Source: Paenibacillus nuruki
Lineage (GTDB): Bacteria > Bacillota > Bacilli > Paenibacillales > Paenibacillaceae
Assembly (NCBI RefSeq): GCF_001721045.1
Contig: NZ_MDER01000034.1
Span: 1-64,000, forward strand
Direction of reading: 5' to 3'
Length of the DNA stretch: 64,000 nucleotides
Shown here in pieces: positions 7,303 to 16,978 of the stretch (position 1 is the first letter of the stretch; each line of letters opens with the position of its first letter). Made by a program: the position numbers and the translations under genes. The notes under the pieces are model-generated. The model did no database searches. It was not told the DNA's origin and saw nothing but the letters and a program-made list of their open reading frames with translations.

Positions 7303-7800
7303 ATGGAAAATACAAATGTAGCTACAACAAGTCAAGCACCAGTATCCAAACCAGGTGATCCTACAGATAAAACACAAGCAGAAGTCGATCAATTGATTCA
7401 TGGTGACCATTCTATTGTTCTTGTCGATGGAGTCTGCCATTTTTGTCAGGGTTTAACTAAAATTATTATTGCTCGTGATCCCAAAGGCAAATTCCATTTT
7501 GCTTCGATTCAATCGGAGGTTGGACAAGAACTGCTCAAACGTGGAGGTATTTCAACAGATACAATGGATACCTTTGTACTGATAGAAAATGGTAGATATT
7601 ATACTCGTTCTACAGGGGCTTTGCGTATTGCTCGCCAATTGCGCTTTCCATGGCCTATTATGTTTGCTCTGATTCTTGTACCGAAGCCATTACGTGATGC
7701 AGTATATAATTATGTCGCTCAAAATCGTTATCGTTGGTTTGGTAAAGCTGATCAGTGTATGTTACCTAGTCCAGAGATTCGTGGACGCTTTATAGATTAA
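7303..7800 (+). CDS. DCC-family thiol-disulfide oxidoreductase (DUF393)
   Basis: 165-residue protein of the DUF393 family, named for a conserved D-x-x-C-x-x-C motif, here DGVCHFC with Cys45 and Cys48. Members have a thioredoxin-like fold and are presumed disulfide oxidoreductases. The first 30 residues are a polar, probably disordered extension. The ATG follows AAAGGAGG. A C-terminal segment RWFGKADQC adds a further Cys. It is monocistronic between terminators. Substrate unknown. Confidence 0.88.
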   Translation: MENTNVATTSQAPVSKPGDPTDKTQAEVDQLIHGDHSIVLVDGVCHFCQGLTKIIIARDPKGKFHFASIQSEVGQELLKRGGISTDTMDTFVLIENGRYYTRSTGALRIARQLRFPWPIMFALILVPKPLRDAVYNYVAQNRYRWFGKADQCMLPSPEIRGRFID

Positions 7801-7813
7801 TTATAGATATTGC

Positions 7814-7851
7814 AAAAAGCACCTCTCCATAAAGGATGAAGGTGCTTTTTT
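7814..7851. terminator. bidirectional terminator
   Basis: AAAAAGCACCT pairs with AGGTGCTTTTT, with A- and T-runs on both flanks. It lies between convergent genes ending at 7800 and 7883. Confidence 0.87.
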
Positions 7852-7882
7852 GTGATCTTTTGGATATGAAAGCCAAAACGAG

Positions 7883-9130
7883 TTATTTTAATACCATTTT
7901 GGCAAGCATATCTTGATCGACAGAATAGATCGTATGATTCACATAATCATTTGGTGCGCTTAATGCTTTATTTTTGAATACATGAATAGTAGAAAGATTG
8001 GTTGGATACAAGATGTAAGTACGATCATCTAAATTAACAGCTAAGTTACCATCGCTTGTTTTTTGTACCCATATATAATCGACAGAAGGTTCACCTTCTA
8101 ATTCACGGGAAGTGAGTACTTTGCTAGAAGTCGTATTATATAATTTCATTATTTGATTATCATAGACGACATAACCTGTACCTGTTGATTGTGTAATCGA
8201 ACTCGCCGGGATATTGCGTCCCCACATTAATTTGCCTTTTGCATTGAAAGCAAATATTTTGTTTTTAGTACGATCAATATTGGTACGAATCAGAACAGTG
8301 CTGTCTTTAAGTACAAACATCGAGTCACTGCCATCTCCATAAATATTGATGTTTGCAGGGAACTGGTAAGAATATAATTTGGTTAACGCTAGACCATATA
8401 CATCCACTTTAGGATTTGGAACAGCTTCCCAGCCATTTTCATTTTTAAGTAAATTACTTGCCGTTACAATAATACGATCGCCTTCTGCTTTCAGTACAGA
8501 ACCTTGAATATCTTTGGTATTTAGCAATTTCCCCATTGTATCGTAACGACTGATGGTTGATTTCACTACACCTTTACTATTCACTGTACCTTGAGAAGCG
8601 ACAAGTAGAGAGCTATCTTTCAGCATCGTTATACTGCTTGCACCTGTTAATGTTTTGACCCAGTTGAGTTTACCTGCTGAATTGATCGAATGAAGCTTAT
8701 AAGTACCATCCGAATAAGCAGCATAGACATAGACTGTTCCATAACTAGAATAAATCATATCTGTGTTCAATGTGTAAGGGCCAGCAGCGTCATGTAGAGT
8801 GTATTGCCATTTCATTTTACCGGTTTTGATATCAAAAGCTTTGACGGTATCCAGATACCAGTTGTTTTTAGTCTGACCGGTTGTATTAGGGATATCTTGT
8901 TGCGTATGTACATACACCAGATTTTTGGATGGAAGCGCGTGTACATCAGTTGCACGAGTCGCAATAGCGTTCTCCATTTTATCGGTGAATAGGGAAGTTG
9001 ACGTCCAAGAAGGGTTAGTTAATGGCGTAACGGTATCCGCTGCATACATAAATGAAGGTGAAGCCATACAGATTGCTCCTGTCAGAAGCAAAACTGCCCA
9101 TGGCTTAGTATTCATAGGGCGTTTAAACAT
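7883..9130 (-). CDS. secreted beta-propeller (PQQ-like repeat) protein
   Basis: 415-residue exported protein. The ATG at 9130 is chosen because AGGAGAGGTGG lies 6-8 nt before it; an upstream GTG overlaps that site. Residues 1-30 are a signal peptide (KPWAVLLLTGAICMA, cleavage near MYAA). The rest shows repeated blades of the form YDTMGKLLNTKDI, FNAKGKLMWGRNI, INSAGKLNWVKTL and DIKTGKMKWQYTL, the GK-L-W pattern of PQQ-like propellers. No catalytic residues or cofactor site can be assigned. It may sense or bind cell-wall material; function is not known. Confidence 0.78.
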   Translation of the reverse strand: MFKRPMNTKPWAVLLLTGAICMASPSFMYAADTVTPLTNPSWTSTSLFTDKMENAIATRATDVHALPSKNLVYVHTQQDIPNTTGQTKNNWYLDTVKAFDIKTGKMKWQYTLHDAAGPYTLNTDMIYSSYGTVYVYAAYSDGTYKLHSINSAGKLNWVKTLTGASSITMLKDSSLLVASQGTVNSKGVVKSTISRYDTMGKLLNTKDIQGSVLKAEGDRIIVTASNLLKNENGWEAVPNPKVDVYGLALTKLYSYQFPANINIYGDGSDSMFVLKDSTVLIRTNIDRTKNKIFAFNAKGKLMWGRNIPASSITQSTGTGYVVYDNQIMKLYNTTSSKVLTSRELEGEPSVDYIWVQKTSDGNLAVNLDDRTYILYPTNLSTIHVFKNKALSAPNDYVNHTIYSVDQDMLAKMVLK

Positions 9131-9142
9131 AAATTTTTCCAC

Positions 9143-9450
9143 CTCTCCTGATTGGCATAGACTGAGTTGATTACTCTGTATCCATTTAACCTTATCTTAA
9201 TTAAATGCAACATATGTAACTATAATGTAATATCTCTATGTTAAACACTTGTATTCAACAAATGACCTCTATATGCAGTTTGTAGTTATTTAGACTCCTT
9301 TATAGGTATATATACAGTGAGGAAATATACAATTGCTAACTAAAAGTGAGACTATATATTCATATTATCTGATATTTTTTTGCTTTTTTTAGTAAAATAG
9401 TATTGCAGACCTATAAAATGTATGATATTCTATCGTTAATTGGATAACAC
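9143..9450. promoter_or_regulatory. intergenic region and putative tad promoter
   Basis: A 400-bp gap between divergent genes. On the + strand TTGCAG (9403-9408), a 17-nt spacer and TATTCT (9426-9431) form a possible sigma-A promoter, giving a leader of about 105 nt for tadZ. The rest is A+T rich with no gene or recognisable riboswitch. Confidence 0.5.
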
Positions 9451-9525
9451 ATGCAACGGAAGCACCGTTTAAGCATCGCACAATTTACTTTGTGTGGTAT
9501 TTAAACGGTGCTTTTTTTGTTGCAT
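9451..9525 (+). terminator. terminator hairpin in the tad operon leader (attenuator)
   Basis: Perfect 13-bp arms (9460-9472 and 9501-9513) with an inner GCACAA/TTGTGT stem, followed by seven T. Outer ATGCAAC/GTTGCAT arms (9451-9457, 9519-9525) also pair. No rightward gene lies upstream; it ends only 19 nt before the tadZ start. It therefore acts on the tad transcript itself. Confidence 0.8.
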
Positions 9526-9544
9526 TTTTTGAGGGGGAAAGTCT

Positions 9545-10684
9545 ATGGCTCCAGTACACATTGTTCTGGGCGTTGAAGATAGCCAGTATATTGAACTATT
9601 ACTGCGCTATGTAAGAGAGAGTGAATATGGATCTAAAGTGAGAATCAGAGCTTTTTCGAATATAGCTACATTTCGCACCTATATGAATATTGGGGAACAT
9701 TCAGGGTTGGTAGCGGCAGAAGAATCTTTTCTCAAAAGTTGGTTAGATAGTGAAAATATTCAGCAATATCGTTGGGTATGTCTCAATGAATATGGAGAAA
9801 CCACTCTTGAAGGTCCTTCAATAGCGAAATATCAACCTTTACAGAGTTTACTCGAACAATTATGTGCGATGACCAAACCTACAAGTACAGATGTAGTACG
9901 CCGTGATAACCGTACAATCGTCACAATGGTGCACTCTGCTGTTCCGGGAAGTGGTAAGTCGATTACGGCTATCAATATGGTAAAACAATTAAGTATGAGC
10001 GGACATCATGTATTTTATCTGAATCTAGAATCAGCGAGTAGCACATGGTTACTACATTGGGATCAGCAACGTGAGCAAAGTAATGGATTGTCTCGCTTAC
10101 TATACGATCTACAAGCATTTGCAGAGAAAAAAGAAATACCGACTCATCTTCCTTCTTCCTATGCAATACATGCTGAAGAAATGAAAGCTGACACCTTTGA
10201 ACCACCTGAAAATTTAAATGAATTATTGCGCATGACAGCTGAAGAAACGCAAATGTTAATTCGTTATCTTGTGAATAGTGGTGAATACGATCATATCGTA
10301 ATCGATGGAGAATCAAGCTGGCATGAACGGATACAGGTAGCATTGCAAGAAAGTGATCGTGTGTTATGGCTAATGACCGACGATCTACCTTGTATGAACA
10401 AAACAGCTATCTGGATGTCTTATTGGGAAAATCATTATGCAAGCTTATATCAGGAATTGCGAGCCAAAACATCGTTTGTTATGAACAAATTCAACGGCAG
10501 TATTGTGAATGTTTTACCACTGGAAGATATGCAGTTAGAAGGTACACTGGCTTATGTTCCTTCATGGAAACAAGTGACAAACAGCGAATTGCTATGGTGT
10601 TCTCCTATTTTTCAGCGAGATATCTTGAAGCTATGTCAGTCTGGTACATATGATATTTATAGTACGGACGGGGTGAAAATGTGA
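9545..10684 (+). CDS. tadZ: TadZ/CpaE-like pilus-localising ATPase
   Basis: 379-residue MinD/ParA-superfamily protein that in Flp pilus systems sets the location of the assembly machine. Residues 1-110 form an atypical receiver-like domain without a clear phosphoacceptor. The ATPase follows with a P-loop-like PGSGKS at 134-139, then YDHIVIDGESSWHE as the Walker-B-like region. GAGGGGG precedes the ATG. Its stop overlaps the tadA start (ATGTGA). It is the first gene of the tad operon, directly after the leader hairpin. Confidence 0.85.
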   Translation: MAPVHIVLGVEDSQYIELLLRYVRESEYGSKVRIRAFSNIATFRTYMNIGEHSGLVAAEESFLKSWLDSENIQQYRWVCLNEYGETTLEGPSIAKYQPLQSLLEQLCAMTKPTSTDVVRRDNRTIVTMVHSAVPGSGKSITAINMVKQLSMSGHHVFYLNLESASSTWLLHWDQQREQSNGLSRLLYDLQAFAEKKEIPTHLPSSYAIHAEEMKADTFEPPENLNELLRMTAEETQMLIRYLVNSGEYDHIVIDGESSWHERIQVALQESDRVLWLMTDDLPCMNKTAIWMSYWENHYASLYQELRAKTSFVMNKFNGSIVNVLPLEDMQLEGTLAYVPSWKQVTNSELLWCSPIFQRDILKLCQSGTYDIYSTDGVKM

Positions 10685-11949
10685 ACGAAGACTTATTTTT
10701 AACATTACGGGATGAAGTGCGCTCCGGTCTAGATGTAACATTCACAATCGACGATGATGAGCTGATGCAGCGTATAGAACAAAAAGTATTAGATCAACAA
10801 CGTTATCCTAATTTAACTGCTGGCGAGAAACGTCGCTTAGTACGCCAAGTATTTGATTCTTTTCGGGGATTAGATATTTTGCAACCTCTTGTAGATGATA
10901 AAAGTGTGACCGAGATTATGATCAATAGTCATACAGACATTTTTATTGAACGTAATGGGCAAGTGATGCGCAATGCTACAGTCTTTGAATCCAGAGATCG
11001 ATTAGAGGATATTATTCAGACGATCGTGTCGGGTGTCAATCGGGTCGTCAATGAATCGTCACCAATAGTCGATGCAAGGCTCAAAGATGGATCACGTGTC
11101 AATATTGTATTACCACCTGTAGCGCTTAAAGGTCCTACAATGACTATTCGTAAATTTCCAGAGCAACCGATGACCATGAATGATCTGGTTCGTATGGGTG
11201 CAATTGCTCCAATTGCGTCTAACTTACTACAGACGCTTGTTCAAAGTAAATTTAACATTTTTATTAGTGGAGGTACCGGATCAGGAAAAACGACTTTTCT
11301 TAATGCATTATCTCAGTACATTCCTGAAGACGAGCGTGTAATCACTATCGAAGATTCAGCAGAACTACAGATCAAAACGATTCCAAATTTAGTGTCTATG
11401 GAAACTCGTAATTCCAATACAGAAGGCAAAGGTGAAATTTCGATCCGTGATCTGATCCGTTCTTCTCTACGGATGCGTCCCAATCGGATTGTAGTCGGTG
11501 AGGTGCGAGGCTCAGAAGCGCTAGATATGCTACAAGCGATGAATACAGGTCATGATGGCTCTTTGTCTACAGGTCATGCTAACAGCGCTGTAGATATGAT
11601 CAGTCGTCTAGAAACGATGGTACTTAGCGGAGCAGACTTACCGATGCAGGTTGTACGTAAGCAGATTAGTTCGGCGATTGATATCTTTGTCCATCTAGCT
11701 CGCTTGCGTGATCGTTCACGTCGTATTGTAGAAATCTCAGAAGTACGAGGTATGGTTGATGGCGAAGTGGTGTTGAATCCATTGTTTGTATTTGAAGAGT
11801 CGGGTGAAAAAGAAGGGCGCATTATAGGTGATCTTGTACCTACAGGCAATCTGTTAATTCACACGGATAAATTACGAGCAGCTGGAATCGAAGAATGGCG
11901 TAAGTTAGCTTCGATGTATACGCCTACTGCTGAACATAGCAGAGTATAA
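10681..11949 (+). CDS. tadA: TadA/CpaF secretion ATPase
   Basis: 422-residue hexameric ATPase that powers Flp pilus extension (and in some species retraction). It starts at GTG 10681 inside the tadZ stop. Walker A GGTGSGKT lies at about 197-204; the Asp box and Walker B include [14 protein letters not shown] (about 267-280); the His box is SLSTGHANS. An N-terminal regulatory domain covers about 1-100. Length and motifs are standard for the family. Translational coupling to tadZ suggests equal synthesis. Confidence 0.96.
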   Translation: MNEDLFLTLRDEVRSGLDVTFTIDDDELMQRIEQKVLDQQRYPNLTAGEKRRLVRQVFDSFRGLDILQPLVDDKSVTEIMINSHTDIFIERNGQVMRNATVFESRDRLEDIIQTIVSGVNRVVNESSPIVDARLKDGSRVNIVLPPVALKGPTMTIRKFPEQPMTMNDLVRMGAIAPIASNLLQTLVQSKFNIFISGGTGSGKTTFLNALSQYIPEDERVITIEDSAELQIKTIPNLVSMETRNSNTEGKGEISIRDLIRSSLRMRPNRIVVGEVRGSEALDMLQAMNTGHDGSLSTGHANSAVDMISRLETMVLSGADLPMQVVRKQISSAIDIFVHLARLRDRSRRIVEISEVRGMVDGEVVLNPLFVFEESGEKEGRIIGDLVPTGNLLIHTDKLRAAGIEEWRKLASMYTPTAEHSRV

Positions 11950-11998
11950 CCAGCTATATGTAGAAATTGTTCAAGATACCTAAAGAAAGGAGAACCAT

Positions 11999-12871
11999 AT
12001 GTTCAAAGCTAATCATGCAGGAAAAAGCCAAACAGTTACACCTGTAGCACAAGTTAATCCTGCTGCACCTCATCCATCTTCATCATCGCTTCCACCACTT
12101 GCACGTTCTGAACAGCCACGTGCAGAGTTAGCTGATTATACTGTGTATCACTTATCTGCCTTACAACGAATAAGTTGTATTGTGCTCTGCGCTATTTTGT
12201 TTATCATGATCGGTTATCTGTTTTACCATCAATGGATTATTGCTAGTGTACTGGCGATAGGCGCATGGTTTATGCCGAAATTATTACGTAAACATTTACT
12301 AGAACGTAAGCGAGCGGCTTTAAGCTCACATTTCAAACAAGCGCTATATTCATTGTCATCTTCTCTAGCCGTCGGACGTTCAGTTGAAAATGGGTTTCGC
12401 GAAGCAGCACAAGATTTGCGTATGTTATATCCAGATGGGGATAACGACATGATTCGAGAGCTCAATATTATTACTACGCGATTAGAGTATGGACAGCCGA
12501 TCGAAGAAGCATTACAAGATTTTAGCGATCGAGCTATGAATGAAGATATTACGAATTTTGCAGATGTATTTGTCACTTGTAAACGTACCGGTGGTGATCT
12601 GGTAGAAGTAGTACGCAAAACGTCTGCAACAATCGGTGAAAAGTTAGATATTCAGCAAGAAATATCAGTGATGATTTCGCAGAAAAAATTCGAATCTAAT
12701 GCGCTGGTAGCGACTCCATTTTTCTTTTTGATCTTTTTGAATGTGACCGCAGCAGATTTTATGAAACCATTGTATGGTAATCCGATTGGGATTGTAATTT
12801 CTACCATTTGCTTGGCAGCTTTAGGATTTTGCTATTGGCTAATTCGCAAATTTATGAATATCAAAGTCTAA
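11999..12871 (+). CDS. tadB: TadB inner-membrane platform protein
   Basis: 290-residue polytopic membrane protein with a type II secretion F domain, the base plate on which TadA works. Residues 1-45 are Pro/Ser/Ala rich and cytoplasmic. Two membrane segments lie at about 58-98; the cytoplasmic F domain covers about 110-230 (SLSSSLAVGRSVENGFREA, NITNFADV-like helix); two further segments close the protein. AAAGGAG precedes the ATG. The TadC partner follows 28 nt later. Confidence 0.93.
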   Translation: MFKANHAGKSQTVTPVAQVNPAAPHPSSSSLPPLARSEQPRAELADYTVYHLSALQRISCIVLCAILFIMIGYLFYHQWIIASVLAIGAWFMPKLLRKHLLERKRAALSSHFKQALYSLSSSLAVGRSVENGFREAAQDLRMLYPDGDNDMIRELNIITTRLEYGQPIEEALQDFSDRAMNEDITNFADVFVTCKRTGGDLVEVVRKTSATIGEKLDIQQEISVMISQKKFESNALVATPFFFLIFLNVTAADFMKPLYGNPIGIVISTICLAALGFCYWLIRKFMNIKV

Positions 12872-12899
12872 ATAAGGATCACGATAAGCTGGAAGGGAG

Positions 12900-13793
12900 G
12901 TGAATAAACTGCTTTTGATATGGTTAGAAGGGTTATTGGCAGCAGCATTAGTGATTGGATGGGTCGTACTGAATCAAAGTGCCAGTACGTTACATAAAGA
13001 ACTTGCCAAGCTACCATTTGAAGTGATTAAGCTAAGACCTCTTTTACCAGCTATGTTAGTATTGCTCGAAAAAATTCGTTTTGTATCACGATTTTCAGGG
13101 GTATTTTACCGGATTCAAAGCTCGATCCAAAAAGGATTTGGTGTACATCGTAGTGGTGAAATGACACTGCTGTATATTGCAGAAATGGCAGGGTATATCT
13201 GGTTACTATTGACAGGTGGATTGGTAATGGCGGCGATCTCTGGTGGTAGTATGACATGGTTAGTCATGGGGATCGCTTTGGCAATATTGCTTCCTGTTGG
13301 ACTGTTCCGCGATCTACAAAAGAAAGTACATGAGCGTGAACAAGATATTTTGCTAGAACTACCTGAATTTCTGAATAAAATCGTACTTCTTGTAGGTGCT
13401 GGCGAAACTGTTCAAAAAGCGATTGTACGTTGTGTGCAGCGTAAACAAGGTGAAGCAGAAAATCATCCATTGTACAAAGAACTCTTTCGAATGGTACGTG
13501 AAATGGAAAATGGGTATTCGTTTCAGCAAGGATTAGAGTCGTTCAGTAAACGTTGTGGAGTACAAGAAGTTTCGGTATTTACAACAACGGTAATGCTTAA
13601 CTTCCGTCGTGGCGGTGGAGAATTTGGACTTGCTTTACGTGATCTTTCACGGACATTGTGGGATAAACGCAAAGCAGTCAGTCGTGTAAGAGGAGAACAA
13701 GCTTCTTCTAAAATGGTATTTCCGATGGTGTTAATTTTTGTAGTAGTTATGGTTCTTGTCGGTACGCCAGCATTTATGATGATGAATATGTAG
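12900..13793 (+). CDS. tadC: TadC inner-membrane platform protein
   Basis: About 295 residues, the second F-domain platform protein of the Flp pilus. Four predicted membrane segments: about 8-26, 95-115, 118-135 and 272-292. The F domain includes ELPEFLNKIVLLVGAGETVQKA and NFRRGGGEFGLALRDLS. The start is uncertain: the GTG at 12900 overlaps the AGGGAGG site, while CTG at 12909 and TTG at 12915 lie 8 and 14 nt after it, so the real protein may be 3-5 residues shorter. Confidence 0.92.
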   Translation: MNKLLLIWLEGLLAAALVIGWVVLNQSASTLHKELAKLPFEVIKLRPLLPAMLVLLEKIRFVSRFSGVFYRIQSSIQKGFGVHRSGEMTLLYIAEMAGYIWLLLTGGLVMAAISGGSMTWLVMGIALAILLPVGLFRDLQKKVHEREQDILLELPEFLNKIVLLVGAGETVQKAIVRCVQRKQGEAENHPLYKELFRMVREMENGYSFQQGLESFSKRCGVQEVSVFTTTVMLNFRRGGGEFGLALRDLSRTLWDKRKAVSRVRGEQASSKMVFPMVLIFVVVMVLVGTPAFMMMNM

Positions 13794-13805
13794 GAGGAAA
13801 ATATA

Positions 13806-14003
13806 ATGACAAATTTAATTAAAGGTTCATGGGGCGCAGTTCAAAACTTCTGGAGTAATGAGGAAGGTATTGGAACATTGGAAATGATTTTGATTGTAGC
13901 TGTAATTGTAACATTAGCTCTATTATTTAAGACTTCAATCACAAAAATTGTAGAGAATACTATTAAATATATGGAAACTAAAAGCGCAGAATTTACTAAA
14001 TAA
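13806..14003 (+). CDS. flp: Flp-type prepilin (Flp1-like)
   Basis: 65-residue major pilin candidate. It has the type IVb signal EEG|IGTLEMI: cleavage after Gly21 puts Glu26 at position +5, followed by a 16-residue hydrophobic helix. The short soluble tail (KYMETKSAEFTK) fits the very small Flp pilins. GGAGG lies 6 nt before the ATG. Only one such gene is present. The prepilin peptidase needed to process it is encoded at 18150-18662 in the same operon. Confidence 0.9.
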   Translation: MTNLIKGSWGAVQNFWSNEEGIGTLEMILIVAVIVTLALLFKTSITKIVENTIKYMETKSAEFTK

Positions 14004-14004
14004 T

Positions 14005-14676
14005 ATGAATATCAAACATTTTTGGAAAAATACTAAAGGGAGCTTCACACTTGAAGCTTCCATCGTTTTTCCTATCATTCTGTTCACCACGTTGCTGATT
14101 CTGTTTATGTGTATGTACCAATATCAAAATACGATGCTTAAACAGGCTGCATCCAAAACTTCAGAACGTGCGGCGTACACTTGGGACAACAGTCACAAAG
14201 ATATCAATACAGGTGCTTTTCCGCAAGGGCAAGATGATGGTCTGTACTGGCGAATCGCTGATGATAATATGATCAGTGGATTATTTGGATGGGCAGGTGC
14301 GGCAAATACAGCGAATGTTGCTATTCCAGGTGGAAGTGGTGGGTCATTACCCGCCAACAAATTAGCCGCTGCTGCTTCATGGATACCTGGAAAAATGAGT
14401 GGTAATACAACCTATAACAACCATTTGATGATGAGAAATGTGAATACAACGTTGAGTGAACCTATTTCTTTGGGCGCATTAGAACGTGAATTAGGTCATC
14501 CATTGAGAAGTGAAGTGAGTGCAAGTTCAGTTGTTGTTGAACCTGTAGAATTTATCCGTACGATCGAATTGATGCGTTATTATGGAGCGAAATTTACAGG
14601 GAAATATGGTGCGGCTATGAATATGGGACGTGCTGGAACCGTACTGCAATGGTTTTCTACAGCAGCAGGTAGTTAA
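14005..14676 (+). CDS. TadE-like pseudopilin 1
   Basis: 223-residue minor pilin-like protein. KGSFTLEASIVFPIILF gives a cleavage site after Gly12 with Glu17 at +5 and a membrane helix, the TadE pattern. The outside part is Gly/Ala/Asn rich in the middle (GAANTANVAIPGGSGG) and unassigned. The start lies one base after the flp stop with no clear Shine-Dalgarno site, so translation probably depends on flp. A second TadE-like protein is at 16947. Confidence 0.85.
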   Translation: MNIKHFWKNTKGSFTLEASIVFPIILFTTLLILFMCMYQYQNTMLKQAASKTSERAAYTWDNSHKDINTGAFPQGQDDGLYWRIADDNMISGLFGWAGAANTANVAIPGGSGGSLPANKLAAAASWIPGKMSGNTTYNNHLMMRNVNTTLSEPISLGALERELGHPLRSEVSASSVVVEPVEFIRTIELMRYYGAKFTGKYGAAMNMGRAGTVLQWFSTAAGS

Positions 14677-14689
14677 AGCAGGAGTGTGA

Positions 14690-16978
14690 ATGATTTTGAG
14701 AAAAGCACGTAAACTACAATTAAGATACCAAGTAACCTATTGGAAAAAAGCATTACTACGTAAGGTAGCAGATACACAAGGTGTGGTTTCTATTTTTATG
14801 ATCGTTGTACTGGCAGGTGTTTTTTTATTTACAGCTGTTTTTATCGATTACTCACGCATTGCAGCGATGGAAGTACAATCCGAGCGTCTTGCTCATGCGG
14901 CTGTTCGTTCAACTATGTCTGCTTTTGATACTGATTTACAACAACAATATGGATTATTTGCTACGGGCGAATCTGATCCTACGCAACTGTTAGATACAGC
15001 GTTAAATGAGAATTTTAATTATACCGAGAATACAGATAGCTTTAAATTAATTCCAATGAGAGCAGATACAACATCTGTTCAACTAAGCCGTCCTTTAGGA
15101 AGTTACGATGTGTTTAACCATCAGATTCAAGAAGAAATGAAATATAAAGCACCTATAGATTTTACGATAGAAATTGTAGATAAATTTAAAGGAATGTCTG
15201 GTGTACTTAAAGAAGCCAGCCAAACAGTAAATGTTTTGGAAGATGTACGTGAACCGTACGATAAGCGTGAACAAGAAATAGATAAATTAATAGCGTTACA
15301 GAAAAAAACAGCCGCAGAAGTTGAAGAATTAACTGCTAAAATTATGCATCCTGTGAAAAGTTCGATTGCTAACAAAAATGTAGGTTCGATTTCGTCTGTA
15401 GCTGATATTGTAGCTCAGTTTAATAATTACACAGCGTTGATTGCAGAAGATAAGAAACGTAAGAAAAAAGATAAAAGTCCGATCAACACAGCCAAAATTT
15501 CTGCGTATAAAAGTAAGTCCAAAACGTTTTTATCTAATTTATCGAGAGATTACAAAGATCTAATTATTACTCATGACAATATGTATAAAGAAGCTAACGA
15601 AATTATGGTTGAAATTAAAAAATATAATCAAGAAATTGCTCGTATTATCGAAGAAGCCAAAACTCGTACACAAAATGAAGCATATGAACGAGTAAGAAAT
15701 ACGAATATCCCTGGCGGATCGAATGCTGGAGATGCAGAATCAGAAGCGAAATTAGCAGAACTTCGCAAAAATCTAGAACAACTTGTATTATCGGATGACC
15801 TTTTAGGCAAAATGGAAAGTTCAATCAAAACACAAAAAGATGATTACACGACAGCACAGTATGCTATTGGTAACTTAATTACAGAAGCTACAGCTCAACT
15901 TACTAAAACAACGGGCGATGCCAATTCTTTAAAAAGCAGTACCATTCGTACCGCTAAGCTTTTACAAAAATATATAGATAACTATACAGGTAAAGCTCCT
16001 AACGGAATTATGGGTGTAATCGAACATGATCTCAAAGCAGCCAGATCAGGAACAGAAACTAAAGCAGCTTCAGAAGCAAAAGCCAAAGAAGAACTAAAAA
16101 AAGCTAAAAAAATGTTAGCTCAAATCGTAGGTGCAGCCGCAGCCGCCCGATTACTAGCTAAAGAGTTCGATGAAGTAGATGGATATTATAAAGAAAGTAT
16201 AGCTTTTAACGGTGCAGATGGTGGAGCGATTTCGGATTCCAAAATGGATAAAGACCCTTACAAAGAAAGCAAAAAAGCGATGGGTGCGATGGACGTTGTA
16301 TTTGGTGGACTTTCTGATGCACTGATTACAGGTAGAAATGAATTTTTTCAAAATGAATATGCGATCCAATATTTCAATACGTTCGATATCATTCAGCTTC
16401 AAGGATTAGGTGATTCTTTAGCAGAAGGTTCTATAAAAGATGCAATCGAACAAGCTGGAGTACGTAATCAGCAGATTGAATATATTATCTACGGTATCAA
16501 TGATCCTTCTGCCAATATTGCCGCAGCCTATAGCGAAATTTTTGGGATGAGACTTGCCATTCGTACTGCTGAAGGACTTGTCAAAAATGCAAATCTAGGA
16601 CATCCACTAGCTGTTCTTGCAGCAGGGGTAGCTTACGGTGTAGAGATGGCAATCAAAGATATGATCGAACTACTTAATACTGGCAAAACCAAATTATCTG
16701 CTTATTTCCCTATCGAATTCGAGTATCGAGATTATATGCGCTTATTTTTGTTACAACCTAACAATGAGAAAAAGATGTCTCGTATGTTGGCATTGATCCG
16801 CTTTTTGACAGATATCAATCCAGCAGAACGAAATACGTATGCTTCAGCTCATATACGAACAGCAATGCCTATTTGGTTTTTACCAGGTGTTATCAAAATG
16901 GTAAATTCAACCAGTGTGAATAGTTCTATAGAACAGGGTGTGTATTATGCGGATAAACAAGCAGATTACTCCTATTAA
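14690..16978 (+). CDS. large TadG-like pilus-associated protein (DUF5702-like)
   Basis: 762 residues. The N-terminus has one membrane segment (about 36-58) followed by FIDYSRIAAMEVQSERLAHAAVRS, the TadG-like N-terminal motif. Residues about 180-480 are very rich in Lys, Glu and Ala with heptad-like stretches, suggesting long coiled coils on the outside. The C-terminal third is compact and ends with a Tyr-rich tail. It lacks the Glu+5 pilin signal of its neighbours, so it is probably anchored rather than assembled. The ATG follows GGAG by 5 nt. It overlaps the next gene by 32 nt. Exact function in Gram-positive tad systems is not settled. Confidence 0.8.
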   Translation: MILRKARKLQLRYQVTYWKKALLRKVADTQGVVSIFMIVVLAGVFLFTAVFIDYSRIAAMEVQSERLAHAAVRSTMSAFDTDLQQQYGLFATGESDPTQLLDTALNENFNYTENTDSFKLIPMRADTTSVQLSRPLGSYDVFNHQIQEEMKYKAPIDFTIEIVDKFKGMSGVLKEASQTVNVLEDVREPYDKREQEIDKLIALQKKTAAEVEELTAKIMHPVKSSIANKNVGSISSVADIVAQFNNYTALIAEDKKRKKKDKSPINTAKISAYKSKSKTFLSNLSRDYKDLIITHDNMYKEANEIMVEIKKYNQEIARIIEEAKTRTQNEAYERVRNTNIPGGSNAGDAESEAKLAELRKNLEQLVLSDDLLGKMESSIKTQKDDYTTAQYAIGNLITEATAQLTKTTGDANSLKSSTIRTAKLLQKYIDNYTGKAPNGIMGVIEHDLKAARSGTETKAASEAKAKEELKKAKKMLAQIVGAAAAARLLAKEFDEVDGYYKESIAFNGADGGAISDSKMDKDPYKESKKAMGAMDVVFGGLSDALITGRNEFFQNEYAIQYFNTFDIIQLQGLGDSLAEGSIKDAIEQAGVRNQQIEYIIYGINDPSANIAAAYSEIFGMRLAIRTAEGLVKNANLGHPLAVLAAGVAYGVEMAIKDMIELLNTGKTKLSAYFPIEFEYRDYMRLFLLQPNNEKKMSRMLALIRFLTDINPAERNTYASAHIRTAMPIWFLPGVIKMVNSTSVNSSIEQGVYYADKQADYSY

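Noticed and set aside
9300-9540. c-di-GMP riboswitch before the tad operon
   Set aside because: I looked for the GEMM-I and GEMM-II core bases and did not find them; only the terminator hairpin is supported.
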